A DNA stretch of 29,495 nucleotides, from IMG/VR virus record IMGVR_UViG_3300042569_000113, positions 1-29,495 of that record, one strand, 5' to 3'. The translations under genes were made by a program, and so were the position numbers. Below are positions 7,546 through 13,685 of this stretch, piece after piece. Every line of letters begins with the position of its first letter. Position 1 is the first letter of the stretch. The stretch is from a virus. A model generated the notes under the pieces. It saw nothing but the letters and a program-made list of their open reading frames with translations. It searched no databases and had not been told where the DNA came from.

Positions 7546-7970
7546 TGAGTACAAAACTACAAGCTTTTATATTTGCTTTACTATCTATTCTGGCGCCAGT
7601 TAAGCCGCTAGTTTTTATTGCTGTTTTGGCTATTATTTTAGATACGTGTTTCGGTATTTGGCGAAGCGTTAAAAAGTCTGGCTGGACTTCTATACGTTCA
7701 AGACGTTTGAGCCATACAATTAGCAAAAGCCTTCTTTATTCTGGCGCTATTGTATTTATATTCCTTTTAGAAAAGTTTGTAGTCGCTGACATTCTAGGCC
7801 ACTTCATAGCTATTGACCTAGTGTTAACGAAAATGTTTACTTTCTTCTGTGTTTTTACAGAAATCAAAAGCATAAACGAAAGCTATTTTTCTGTTACTGG
7901 TGTAAACGTTTGGGACAAGTTCCTAAAGTTTGTACGTCGTAGCAAAGAGCAACTAGAAGACTTAAAGTAA
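7545..7970 (+). CDS. Holin (phage_holin_4-like)
   Basis: A 141-residue membrane protein with three or four hydrophobic segments: FIFALLSILAPVKPLVFIAVLAIILDT (residues 8-34), LLYSGAIVFIFLLEKFVVADILG (63-85) and MFTFFCVFTEIKSI (101-114), with a basic loop between the first two. The D-T-x-F-G-I motif after the first segment and the ExxSI block near the end are features of the toxin-secretion/phage-lysis holin family. It would form the membrane lesion releasing or activating the endolysin. It opens the lysis cassette, ahead of endolysin and spanin. ATG 7545 overlaps the stop of the connector gene. Confidence 0.75.
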   Translation: MSTKLQAFIFALLSILAPVKPLVFIAVLAIILDTCFGIWRSVKKSGWTSIRSRRLSHTISKSLLYSGAIVFIFLLEKFVVADILGHFIAIDLVLTKMFTFFCVFTEIKSINESYFSVTGVNVWDKFLKFVRRSKEQLEDLK

Positions 7971-7971
7971 A

Positions 7972-8034
7972 TAACACTTAATTAAGGTGTAAAACACTTA
8001 AAATGTCCAGTAAAACGGACAAAAAACTGGACAA
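7972..8034 (+). promoter_or_regulatory. Structured holin-endolysin spacer with hairpin abutting the endolysin start
   Basis: This spacer has two copies of AACACTTA about 20 bases apart and a perfect 8-bp inverted repeat, TGTCCAGT at 8004-8011 and ACTGGACA at 8026-8033, with a 14-base loop. The stem ends one base before the endolysin ATG at 8035, so the folded RNA would cover the initiation region. No T run follows, so it is unlikely to be a terminator. It might delay or tune endolysin translation. Confidence 0.5.
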
Positions 8035-8610
8035 ATGGTAAGACCTTACACCGACAAAGAACTGCTAGAAAAGGTTAAGAGCCTTTCGTCTTTTAAAAGT
8101 ATTCCGTCTGGCTATTGGTTACTTGGTGTCCGTTCTTTAGACGACTTACCGAACCGCTTTGATGACAAAATTTACCTATTTAAAAACGAAGACTTTGTTT
8201 TGGTAACTTCTGCGACTACCAACGCGGGAACTCCTACACTACGCCAGTTCGAAAAGATTAACAAAGACGGGGCGGCTGTACTTAAAGCTAACGAATGGTA
8301 TTATAACGTTTGGAAATACGGAAAACACAACGGTAAAGTAGAAGCACTTTTACAGTTAGGTAACAAAGTAAAGGTATTTAGGGACACAGACAAAGACGAC
8401 AAGTCCGAAGAACAAGGCAAACTTCAAGAAGGTTATTTCGGTATTAATTTCCACCCAAACACGTACGACTTAACTAAAATGTCTGGCACTAACGTCGGCT
8501 GGTGGTCCGCTGGCTGTCAAGTAGTCAACAATATACCTAACTACAAGGTAATGATAGGGCTATTAAAGCGTGAAAAGTTAGTATCTTATTGCCTTATTCA
8601 CGAATTTTAA
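8035..8610 (+). CDS. Endolysin candidate with YkuD-like catalytic motif
   Basis: A 191-residue protein without a signal peptide, between holin and spanin genes. Its C-terminal half has GINFH (His near 140) and GWWSAGCQVV (Ser 158, Cys 161), the H...S-x-G-C pattern of the L,D-transpeptidase (YkuD)-like fold. Proteins of this sort occur in Bacteroidota phage lysis cassettes, where the fold probably cleaves peptidoglycan. A charged DTDKDDKSEEQGK linker (about 119-131) precedes the motif. The N-terminal half (YTDKELLEKVKSLSSFK) looks like a helical substrate or wall-binding part. Start ATG 8035 was chosen because ATG 8003 is in another frame and closes after 12 codons. The precise bond cleaved is not predictable. 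Confidence 0.65.
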   Translation: MVRPYTDKELLEKVKSLSSFKSIPSGYWLLGVRSLDDLPNRFDDKIYLFKNEDFVLVTSATTNAGTPTLRQFEKINKDGAAVLKANEWYYNVWKYGKHNGKVEALLQLGNKVKVFRDTDKDDKSEEQGKLQEGYFGINFHPNTYDLTKMSGTNVGWWSAGCQVVNNIPNYKVMIGLLKREKLVSYCLIHEF

Positions 8611-8622
8611 AGCTATACCCTT

Positions 8623-9069
8623 ATGAAAAAAATTAAATTTAAAGGCTACACCCTTGTTTTGTCACTAATTTTGGCAATAATTGTGACAAGTTGTAGCGCA
8701 AATTACCACGTTCGTAAAGCAATTAAGAAGGGTTACAGATGCGACACTATAGCCGACACTATTACGATAAATTCTATTGACTCAATTCCGTACGTTTTAA
8801 GGGACTCTATAGCTTGGGAAAGGGTAATAGTCCAGAAAGATACAATCATTCGTCACAAGCGTTCTTTCGTGCCTAAAACGCGACTAGAAACACGAATAGA
8901 GTACAGACTGAAACGCGACACGCTTAAATTGATAGAAAAAGTTGAGGTCGTAAAGTATAAAACTGAAAAGAATAAGAATAAAAAGCCGAACTTATGGCTG
9001 TTTGTTATAGGCTTTGGGGCTGGCTTTATTACAAAGTGGCTTCTTAAGTTTTCTAAATACACTATATGA
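8623..9069 (+). CDS. Putative unimolecular spanin (lipoprotein with C-terminal transmembrane helix)
   Basis: A 148-residue protein with a basic N-terminus, a hydrophobic stretch and a lipobox-like IVTSC with the lipidated Cys at residue 24, so it should be anchored to the outer membrane. Residues about 30-120 are charged, with strand-like segments (ITINSIDSIPYVLRD; RIEYRLKRDTLKLIEKVEVVKYK). The C-terminus (LWLFVIGFGAGFITKWLL, residues 124-141) is a transmembrane helix. A lipid anchor at one end and an inner-membrane helix at the other is the layout of single-chain u-spanins such as T1 gp11, which fuse inner and outer membranes at the end of lysis. Position after the endolysin supports this. 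Mature length could span the periplasm. An unrelated envelope lipoprotein is the alternative. Confidence 0.6.
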   Translation: MKKIKFKGYTLVLSLILAIIVTSCSANYHVRKAIKKGYRCDTIADTITINSIDSIPYVLRDSIAWERVIVQKDTIIRHKRSFVPKTRLETRIEYRLKRDTLKLIEKVEVVKYKTEKNKNKKPNLWLFVIGFGAGFITKWLLKFSKYTI

Positions 9070-10130
9070 GTAAATTTAGGCCACGCATTACGCGTGAAGA
9101 ATTTGAAATAGTAGCACAATATAGGGCTATTAAAAATAAGTCTAACGAACTAGGACTAGACGACAAAGACGTAAAGCACGGCTGGCTCAAAACAAATGAT
9201 GCCAGCCTTTTCTTTAAGAACCCGTCTTTCGGTAGCAACTTCGATATTAAAGACGTAGACTTTAAGGCATTAATTGAAAACGCGCCGAAGCTAGAAATAC
9301 AACCTATAAAAAAACGAAGCTATAACGGCTTATTTGACAAGCTAGTATTTACTGACGTGCATATAGGAATGGACGCCAGCGACAAAGGGCGTAATATGTA
9401 CGACGTAGAATGGAACGAAACAATACTATTCGAACGTTTAGAACAAATGGTAAGCTACACGCTAGAAAAACAGAACAGCGACACGCTTTACATACTAGAT
9501 TTAGGCGACTATTTAGACGGGTTTAACGGGCAAACTACTAGGGGCGGCCACTCCTTACCGCAAAATATGAGCAACCAGAAAGCGTTTGACGTTGGCTTTC
9601 AGTTTAAAGTTGGTCTAGTTCAAGCCCTTGCACCTTATTATAAGACTATCGAAATACGAAACATTTGTAACGACAACCATAGCGGGGACTTTTCGTACTT
9701 TGTTAACCAGTTCTTCAAGACTTATGTAGAACGCGACTTAAAAAACGTACACGTAACTAACCAGACATCGTTTATAGACTACGAAATAATAGATAATTAT
9801 TGCTTTGTAACTACACACGGAAAAGACACGCACAATTTAAAGAACGGATTTAAGCCGAAAATAGACCCGAACCAGATTAATAGAATACTAGGATACCTAA
9901 ATACGAAGCAATTACTTAATAAAGGCTACGATATAACATTCGAAAAAGGCGACAGCCACTTATATTTATTTGATAGCGCAAGTAGTGACTTGTTTAAGTA
10001 CTACAATTACCCAGCTTTTAGCCCGTCTAGTAACTGGGTGGCTATGAACTTTCAGCTAGGTAGGTCGGGCTTTGTACATTTTAACTACGACAAGCACCGC
10101 AAAAGCATAAACGAATACTTTTTTACGTAA
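9066..10130 (+). CDS. Calcineurin-like metallophosphoesterase
   Basis: A 354-residue protein with the metal-binding motifs of the calcineurin-like family: FTDVHIG (D97, H99), LGDYLDG (D148, D151), NDNH (204-205 region, equivalent of GNHD), THGKD (H251) and GDSHLY (H298, replacing GHxH). All main ligands seem present, so it is likely an active phosphohydrolase, perhaps a nuclease or nucleotide phosphatase acting on host or phage nucleic acid. Residues 1-80 form a separate N-terminal region with a helical block (TREEFEIVAQYRAIKNKSNE), possibly DNA-interacting. Its ATG overlaps the spanin stop by four bases; a terminator follows 25 bases after the stop. Substrate unknown. Confidence 0.75.
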   Translation: MSKFRPRITREEFEIVAQYRAIKNKSNELGLDDKDVKHGWLKTNDASLFFKNPSFGSNFDIKDVDFKALIENAPKLEIQPIKKRSYNGLFDKLVFTDVHIGMDASDKGRNMYDVEWNETILFERLEQMVSYTLEKQNSDTLYILDLGDYLDGFNGQTTRGGHSLPQNMSNQKAFDVGFQFKVGLVQALAPYYKTIEIRNICNDNHSGDFSYFVNQFFKTYVERDLKNVHVTNQTSFIDYEIIDNYCFVTTHGKDTHNLKNGFKPKIDPNQINRILGYLNTKQLLNKGYDITFEKGDSHLYLFDSASSDLFKYYNYPAFSPSSNWVAMNFQLGRSGFVHFNYDKHRKSINEYFFT

Positions 10131-10152
10131 CTTTACCTACGTTTCATAGTTT

Positions 10153-10179
10153 AAGGCCACCTTTCGGGGTGGCTTTTTT
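10153..10179 (+). terminator. Rho-independent terminator after the phosphoesterase gene
   Basis: GCCACC at 10156-10161 pairs with GGTGGC at 10168-10173 around a TTTCGG loop, extended by an A/T flank and followed by six T. It closes the lysis/phosphoesterase transcription unit. Confidence 0.85.
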
Positions 10180-10446
10180 GTATGCTATAACATATAAATA
10201 AGTCGTTTTTCCGTTTTTTATATCTTATCACGTATAAATTTTACATTTCACTATACATAAAGTGGCAAATTCTGCTACCTATACATTACAATAATGTAAT
10301 ATATCGAAAAATATTTTGCGTCTGTAGGCCTTGTAAACACTAGGAAATAAAAAAAATGTGAAAAAAATTTGTTAAAAAGTTTGGTAGGTTGATATTTGTA
10401 TATATCTTTGTAAGGTCAATAAGGCACAACAATAAAACAAAACACT
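10180..10446. other. AT-rich intergenic region with palindrome; candidate origin or operator region
   Basis: No gene longer than about 25 codons was found in these 267 bases, the longest gap in the window (316 bases counting the terminator). It is strongly AT-rich with A runs, and holds a perfect 7-bp inverted repeat, TACATTA at 10282-10288 and TAATGTA at 10292-10298, with a three-base loop. The strong promoter at 10380 lies at its right end. Position ahead of the early/replication genes fits a replication origin or control region, but no repeated DnaA-box-like iterons were recognised. Confidence 0.45.
10380..10410 (+). promoter_or_regulatory. Early promoter (TTTG-N19-TATCTTTG)
   Basis: TTTG at 10380-10383, a 19-base spacer and TATCTTTG at 10403-10410 match the Bacteroidetes consensus exactly. 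The start site would fall around 10414-10418, giving a leader of about 30 bases before the ATG at 10447. It drives the leftmost early genes. Confidence 0.75.
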
Positions 10447-10617
10447 ATGAAAACACAAGAAACAACACAAGAATTATTAGACTTACTATTATCTTTTGAA
10501 CAAGACCAATTACGAGACGAACTTGAGCAATTATTATTAAGTCTAAAAGAAAAAGGAACTAACCTTGAAACTTTAAAAAGCTATTATCAAAAAGGCGGTA
10601 GCAGACAATTATTTTAA
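10447..10617 (+). CDS. Small early helical protein
   Basis: A 56-residue Leu/Glu/Gln-rich protein (MKTQETTQELLDLLLSFEQD then DELEQLLLSLKEKG), predicted to form two amphipathic helices and a basic tail (KGGSRQLF). It is the first gene after the strong early promoter, a position often used for host take-over proteins. Its leader ends AAAACAAAACACTATGAAAA, closely like the leader of the Erf gene at 15889, which supports the start. Function unknown. Confidence 0.6.
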   Translation: MKTQETTQELLDLLLSFEQDQLRDELEQLLLSLKEKGTNLETLKSYYQKGGSRQLF

Positions 10618-10629
10618 TTCACAAACGCT

Positions 10630-10821
10630 ATGACAACAAACGAAATTATTACAATGCTAGACCAAGAAGCAGACAAGCTATGGGACGCTTTAAAAAATGC
10701 AGAACTTGTTTACGGCGCAGACTACGAAGCTACTAAACTAGCACGCGCTAGGTGGAATACTGCTGTTACTTTAATCAGTTTAATTAAACACGAAAATAGA
10801 AAAGATGAAAACGCTAAATAA
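10630..10821 (+). CDS. Small early helical protein
   Basis: A 63-residue acidic, wholly helical protein (MTTNEIITMLDQEADKLWDAL; then RARWNTAVTLISLIKHENRK). It starts 12 bases behind the previous early gene and overlaps the next by 17 bases, so the genes are probably co-translated. Its heptad-like hydrophobic spacing suggests a helical hairpin. No family was recognised. Confidence 0.6.
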   Translation: MTTNEIITMLDQEADKLWDALKNAELVYGADYEATKLARARWNTAVTLISLIKHENRKDENAK

Positions 10822-11053
10822 TTTAAGAGCCGAATGGCACGAACTCGAACAAGAAGACAAAGACTTTTTCAAGCATATTGTAATATTCTTTTTGCCTATT
10901 GCGTCCGTTATTGTGTGGCTTTGTTCCACCAATACACCCCCAGTATTCGACGTAATGACGGAAAATACCCAAATTGAAAAACAGACTTACGAATTAAAGG
11001 GCGACTGGGCCAAGTATGCACAAGGAGTTTATACAAGAAAATATGGAAAATAG
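10805..11053 (+). CDS. Small single-pass membrane protein
   Basis: An 82-residue protein with an N-terminal charged helix (RAEWHELEQEDKDFFK), one transmembrane segment (HIVIFFLPIASVIVWLC, residues 24-40) and a polar C-terminal part (about 40 residues). ATG 10805 lies inside the previous gene; its stop overlaps the next start by 11 bases. Small early membrane proteins in phages often affect superinfection or host physiology, but there is no direct hint here. Confidence 0.6.
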   Translation: MKTLNNLRAEWHELEQEDKDFFKHIVIFFLPIASVIVWLCSTNTPPVFDVMTENTQIEKQTYELKGDWAKYAQGVYTRKYGK

Positions 11054-11345
11054 TAAATTCGAATTTGAACAGCTTACAAACGTAGATAGTAACGGCTGTA
11101 TTGAGGTCCGTGTTTTAGACAACCGCACGGGCGAACAAATAGGAAATGTAGAAATACAACTAGTAATAAATTGGTATAACGATACCGACACAATTAAAAT
11201 ATATAACTATGAATTTGAAGAAAACACACCACTCGCAGACGCAGACGAAGCGCTGGACCACCTTGTTACCTATGGTAAAAGAATGTACGACGCTGAATGG
11301 GCAGACTATTACGACAACTTCGACGAGAATAGTTGGTTCGTTTAA
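11043..11345 (+). CDS. Small acidic early protein
   Basis: A 100-residue highly acidic protein (beta-rich first half: GCIEVRVLDNRTGEQIGNVEIQLVINWY; helical second half: ADADEALDHLVTYGKRMYDAEW). ATG 11043 was preferred over the in-frame ATG at 11016, which would overlap the previous gene by 38 bases; however AAGGAG, a rare Shine-Dalgarno-like sequence, sits just after 11016, so the start is uncertain. The strong negative charge could suggest a DNA mimic or inhibitor, which is speculation. It ends at TAA 11343-11345 followed by C, with an open +1 frame beyond. Confidence 0.55.
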   Translation: MENSKFEFEQLTNVDSNGCIEVRVLDNRTGEQIGNVEIQLVINWYNDTDTIKIYNYEFEENTPLADADEALDHLVTYGKRMYDAEWADYYDNFDENSWFV

Positions 11346-11430
11346 CAGATACAGAATTAACCGATACTGGACTAACTTTAACGAAGACCTTTATAACCGA
11401 ATTTGTGAAATTAAAATGCAAGAAATATGA
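11344..11430 (+). other. Orphan coding-like segment, possible frameshifted extension
   Basis: In the +1 frame relative to the previous gene, bases 11344-11430 encode about 28 residues (NRYRINRYWTNFNEDLYNRI and so on) ending in TGA that overlaps the ATG at 11427, the coupling pattern used by real genes here. No start codon is seen near 11345, and the same frame further upstream looks like a shadow. A +1 shift at GTT TAA C (11340-11346), a spurious indel, or chance are all possible. Confidence 0.3.
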
Positions 11431-11573
11431 AATACTTACTTACATACTATTTAGGTGGGCGCGCTGTGCAAGAATGGCGTTTCTATTCTAAAAGCCTAGC
11501 ATACTACTTTAAAAGTGAACTGCTAAACACAGACAACTATAATCTAGGAAAGTTTAAAATAACGGAAATATGA
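11427..11573 (+). CDS. Small aromatic-rich early protein
   Basis: A 48-residue protein (MKYLLTYYLGGRAVQEWRFY; then SLAYYFKSELLNT) too short for usual gene finders. Support is its position: ATG 11427 overlaps the upstream TGA at 11428-11430 and its own TGA overlaps the next ATG (11570). It is rich in Tyr and basic residues and may be a small alpha/beta protein. No function is suggested. Confidence 0.5.
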   Translation: MKYLLTYYLGGRAVQEWRFYSKSLAYYFKSELLNTDNYNLGKFKITEI

Positions 11574-12001
11574 AGGACAGACTGCAAGTAATACACGAAC
11601 TTATAGACCACTTTGACTTAACCAAAGTAAACAGACAGCGTTTTTACATATACAAGCGTTACTACTTAATGAATGAGTTACGTGCCTTACAGCTTAACCT
11701 TATGCAAATAGGGGAAATTTTCGGTAAAAACCACGCTACTATTATTCACGGCTTACGTAACCACGCCGACTTAATGAGTTACCAAGACCCAGAATATATT
11801 GCAGAAACAAACATACTACGCCAAGAACTAGAAGGGAGTATTTACGTACCTATCGAACGCAAAAGAAAAATAAAAGGCTACGACTTGCGCCAAGACATAC
11901 TAGACGCTACCAATTTTAGGGACGTTAAACGCATACAAAGACGGATAAAAATAGGTTTGTACGAAAAATATAAAGACCAGACGCAACCTTTTGTAGAATA
12001 A
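11570..12001 (+). CDS. DnaA domain IV-like DNA-binding protein
   Basis: A 143-residue protein whose residues 47-65, IGEIFGKNHATIIHGLRNH, closely follow the DnaA domain IV signature (IGxxFGxRxHTTVxHAxxxI), the helix-turn-helix that reads DnaA boxes. The AAA+ ATPase domains of DnaA are missing, so it is a stand-alone DNA-binding module, as seen in several Bacteroidota phages. It may recruit the phage origin, compete with host DnaA, or regulate replication genes. A basic C-terminal half (ERKRKIKGYDLRQDILDATN, RDVKRIQRRIKIG) could add nonspecific DNA binding. Its stop is six bases ahead of the promoter driving the replication leader. Confidence 0.7.
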   Translation: MKDRLQVIHELIDHFDLTKVNRQRFYIYKRYYLMNELRALQLNLMQIGEIFGKNHATIIHGLRNHADLMSYQDPEYIAETNILRQELEGSIYVPIERKRKIKGYDLRQDILDATNFRDVKRIQRRIKIGLYEKYKDQTQPFVE

Positions 12002-12006
12002 AACGT

Positions 12007-12014
12007 TATATTTG
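12007..12014 (+). promoter_or_regulatory. Promoter -7 box (TATATTTG) for the replication leader
   Basis: TATATTTG at 12007-12014 is a perfect TAnnTTTG box. The best -33 candidate, TTG at 11991-11993, gives a spacer of only 13 bases, so the upstream element is weak or atypical. Transcription would begin about 12018, at the first hairpin of the leader. Confidence 0.55.
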
Positions 12015-12017
12015 TAC

Positions 12018-12112
12018 GGGTAGGCAGACCCACGTAAAACATTATTTGAACCCTTTTCGGTTAGTAGCACTGCCTTGCGAACGCTGAAAGGGGTTTTTTA
12101 TTTTAAGGCAGT
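12018..12112 (+). ncRNA. Structured leader / attenuator or small RNA ahead of the replication operon
   Basis: The leader opens with a small hairpin (GGGT 12018-12021, loop AGGCAG 12022-12027, ACCC 12028-12031). A 12-bp terminator hairpin follows, whose 23-base loop contains ACTGCCTT (12069-12076). CTGCCT there is complementary to the AGGCAG loop, allowing a kissing interaction, and the full ACTGCCTT is complementary to AAGGCAGT (12105-12112), just before the ATG at 12116. The two pairings are mutually exclusive. If terminated, the product would be a small RNA of about 80 bases. Function is an inference from pairing. Confidence 0.5.
12049..12099 (+). terminator. Terminator-like hairpin inside the replication leader
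   Basis: Bases 12049-12060 pair with 12084-12095 in a 12-bp stem with two G-T pairs and a 23-base loop, followed by a T run. It stands between the TATATTTG promoter and the gene it would drive, so it is an attenuator or the end of a small RNA, and may also stop read-through from 12001. Confidence 0.75.
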
Positions 12113-12115
12113 AAA

Positions 12116-12721
12116 ATGAGCGGTTGGATTAAATTACACAAAACACTTAAGGACTGGGAATGGTACGACGACCACAACGCAACGCGTTTGCTAGTTCACT
12201 TACTTTTATCGGTAAACTACGAAGACAAGGAGTGGAAAGGGCAAACAATTAAAGCTGGTTCAATGGTTACCAGTTGGGAAAACTTGGCTAAAGAAATAGG
12301 CCTTTCGGTCAAGCAAACTCGTACAGCTATGGACAAGCTAGAAACGTCCAAAGAAGTGGCACGCTACGCGACAAACAAATGGCAAGCTGTAACCCTTGTA
12401 AAATGGGAAAAGTTACAAGTAGAATGTACTACAAAGGGCAAGCAAATGGGCAAACAAAGGGCAACAACTAAAGAATATAAAGAAATAAAGAATATAAATA
12501 TACCTTCGTATAGCGAGTTTTTATCTTTTGCTTTGGAAAAGAAACCACTACTAAACCAACAAGACTTAAAACTAAAATACGAAAGCTGGATAGAGAATGA
12601 ATGGTGTACAAATAAAGGCGGTAAAATGCAACCTATTTTAAAATGGAAGGCCACGCTTTTAAATACACTCCCATACATACCAGAAATTAAGATAACTGCA
12701 CCAGCACAAATTTGGGAATAA
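12116..12721 (+). CDS. Replication initiator / helicase-loader-like winged-helix protein
   Basis: A 201-residue protein with an N-terminal winged-helix pattern (MSGWIKLHKTLKDWEWYDD, then RLLVHLLLSVNY, AGSMVTSWENLAKEIGLSVK and TRTAMDKLE) that is common among phage replication proteins of the DnaD/O-protein sort. The C-terminal part (residues 130-200, ILKWKATLLNTLPYIPE) could contact the helicase. It directly precedes the DnaB-like gene, the usual initiator-helicase order, and its translation may be controlled by the leader RNA whose AAGGCAGT lies four bases before the ATG. Origin location is not proven; many such proteins bind iterons inside their own gene. Confidence 0.65.
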   Translation: MSGWIKLHKTLKDWEWYDDHNATRLLVHLLLSVNYEDKEWKGQTIKAGSMVTSWENLAKEIGLSVKQTRTAMDKLETSKEVARYATNKWQAVTLVKWEKLQVECTTKGKQMGKQRATTKEYKEIKNINIPSYSEFLSFALEKKPLLNQQDLKLKYESWIENEWCTNKGGKMQPILKWKATLLNTLPYIPEIKITAPAQIWE

Positions 12722-13684
12722 ATGTACACTAGACTACACAATTTAAACGCCGAAATGTTCGAAATACGCCTACAAAAAGACGTAAAAGGAAAAGGCGTAG
12801 GCTGGGACTGGGAAATGTTACCCTTTACAATTAAAGAAGGTTGTACAACTTATATAGGTTCAGCACCCGCAAGCGGTAAAACAGAACTTTGGTTTGAGTT
12901 TCTTATAAACCTTTCGTGTTTACACGGCTGGCGACACGCTATATTTAGCCCAGAAACTGGTAGCGCAGCTGAAATATACGCAGAACTATGCTACAAGTAC
13001 ATAGGTAAGCCATACGTACAAGGCCAAAACTCTATGACTAACGGCGAACAAGTAAGCGCTGAAATGTTTGTAAACGAACACTTCATAGTAATAGACCCTA
13101 TTGACGAGGATTTAACTATAACTAAATTTTACAGCCTTATAGACGAAATAGAGCAAAAAGAAGGTATTAAAATACATACCACTACTATAGACCCGTGGAA
13201 TGAGTTAAGCGAAGAATACATAGGTAGCGACTTGGGCCGTGAAGACAAGTATTTAAGCCGTATTCTAGGGCTAGTTAGGAAGAACGCACGTAAAACTGGA
13301 CGCCACAACTGCGTAATTAACCACGTTCGCGACCAACCTATGGTAACTGGTAAAACAATAGCTGGCACAGACGTTAGTTATTTCCCTATACCTAGCGCTC
13401 GCGACTTTGCGGGTGGCCAAGTATGGTTTAGAAAAGGTTTAAGCGTGTTAATACCGTGGCGACCACCTTACGGACTAGCTAACGGCGACGGAACGGGTGC
13501 AGAAAAAAACGAAGTACATTTAAAAGTAGCAAAGAGTAAACCAAAAGGCGTAAGTAAAAACGGAATTTATAAAATGTTTCTAGACGTAGACCGATACCAG
13601 TACTATATGCTAGACTACAAAGGCAACCGAGTTTACGCAAATAGGGGCTCATATTACAAACCAGAACAACAAACACGTTTTTAA
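12722..13684 (+). CDS. DnaB/Twinkle-like RecA-fold replicative helicase domain
   Basis: A 320-residue protein with Walker A GSAPASGKT (residues 46-54), a SPETG block (76-80), and hydrophobic-TTTIDPWNE (about 153-161) as Walker B. NHVRDQP and the FAGGQVWFRKGL region fit later RecA-fold helicase motifs. The N-terminal primase or helical domain of full-length DnaB is absent, so it is a compact helicase core, probably loaded by the preceding initiator. It starts immediately after that gene's stop. ATPase assignment is firm; helicase function is inferred from motif order and neighbours. Confidence 0.7.
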   Translation: MYTRLHNLNAEMFEIRLQKDVKGKGVGWDWEMLPFTIKEGCTTYIGSAPASGKTELWFEFLINLSCLHGWRHAIFSPETGSAAEIYAELCYKYIGKPYVQGQNSMTNGEQVSAEMFVNEHFIVIDPIDEDLTITKFYSLIDEIEQKEGIKIHTTTIDPWNELSEEYIGSDLGREDKYLSRILGLVRKNARKTGRHNCVINHVRDQPMVTGKTIAGTDVSYFPIPSARDFAGGQVWFRKGLSVLIPWRPPYGLANGDGTGAEKNEVHLKVAKSKPKGVSKNGIYKMFLDVDRYQYYMLDYKGNRVYANRGSYYKPEQQTRF

Positions 13685-13685
13685 A

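Noticed and set aside
8003-8041. Short frame from ATG 8003 before the endolysin
   Set aside because: It closes after 12 codons and runs through the hairpin; no sign of a functional peptide.
11209-11343. Plus-frame reading starting at 11209 as a real gene
   Set aside because: Up to about 11343 it reads the acidic gene in the wrong frame, with Thr-rich shadow composition; only the last 28 codons look coding.
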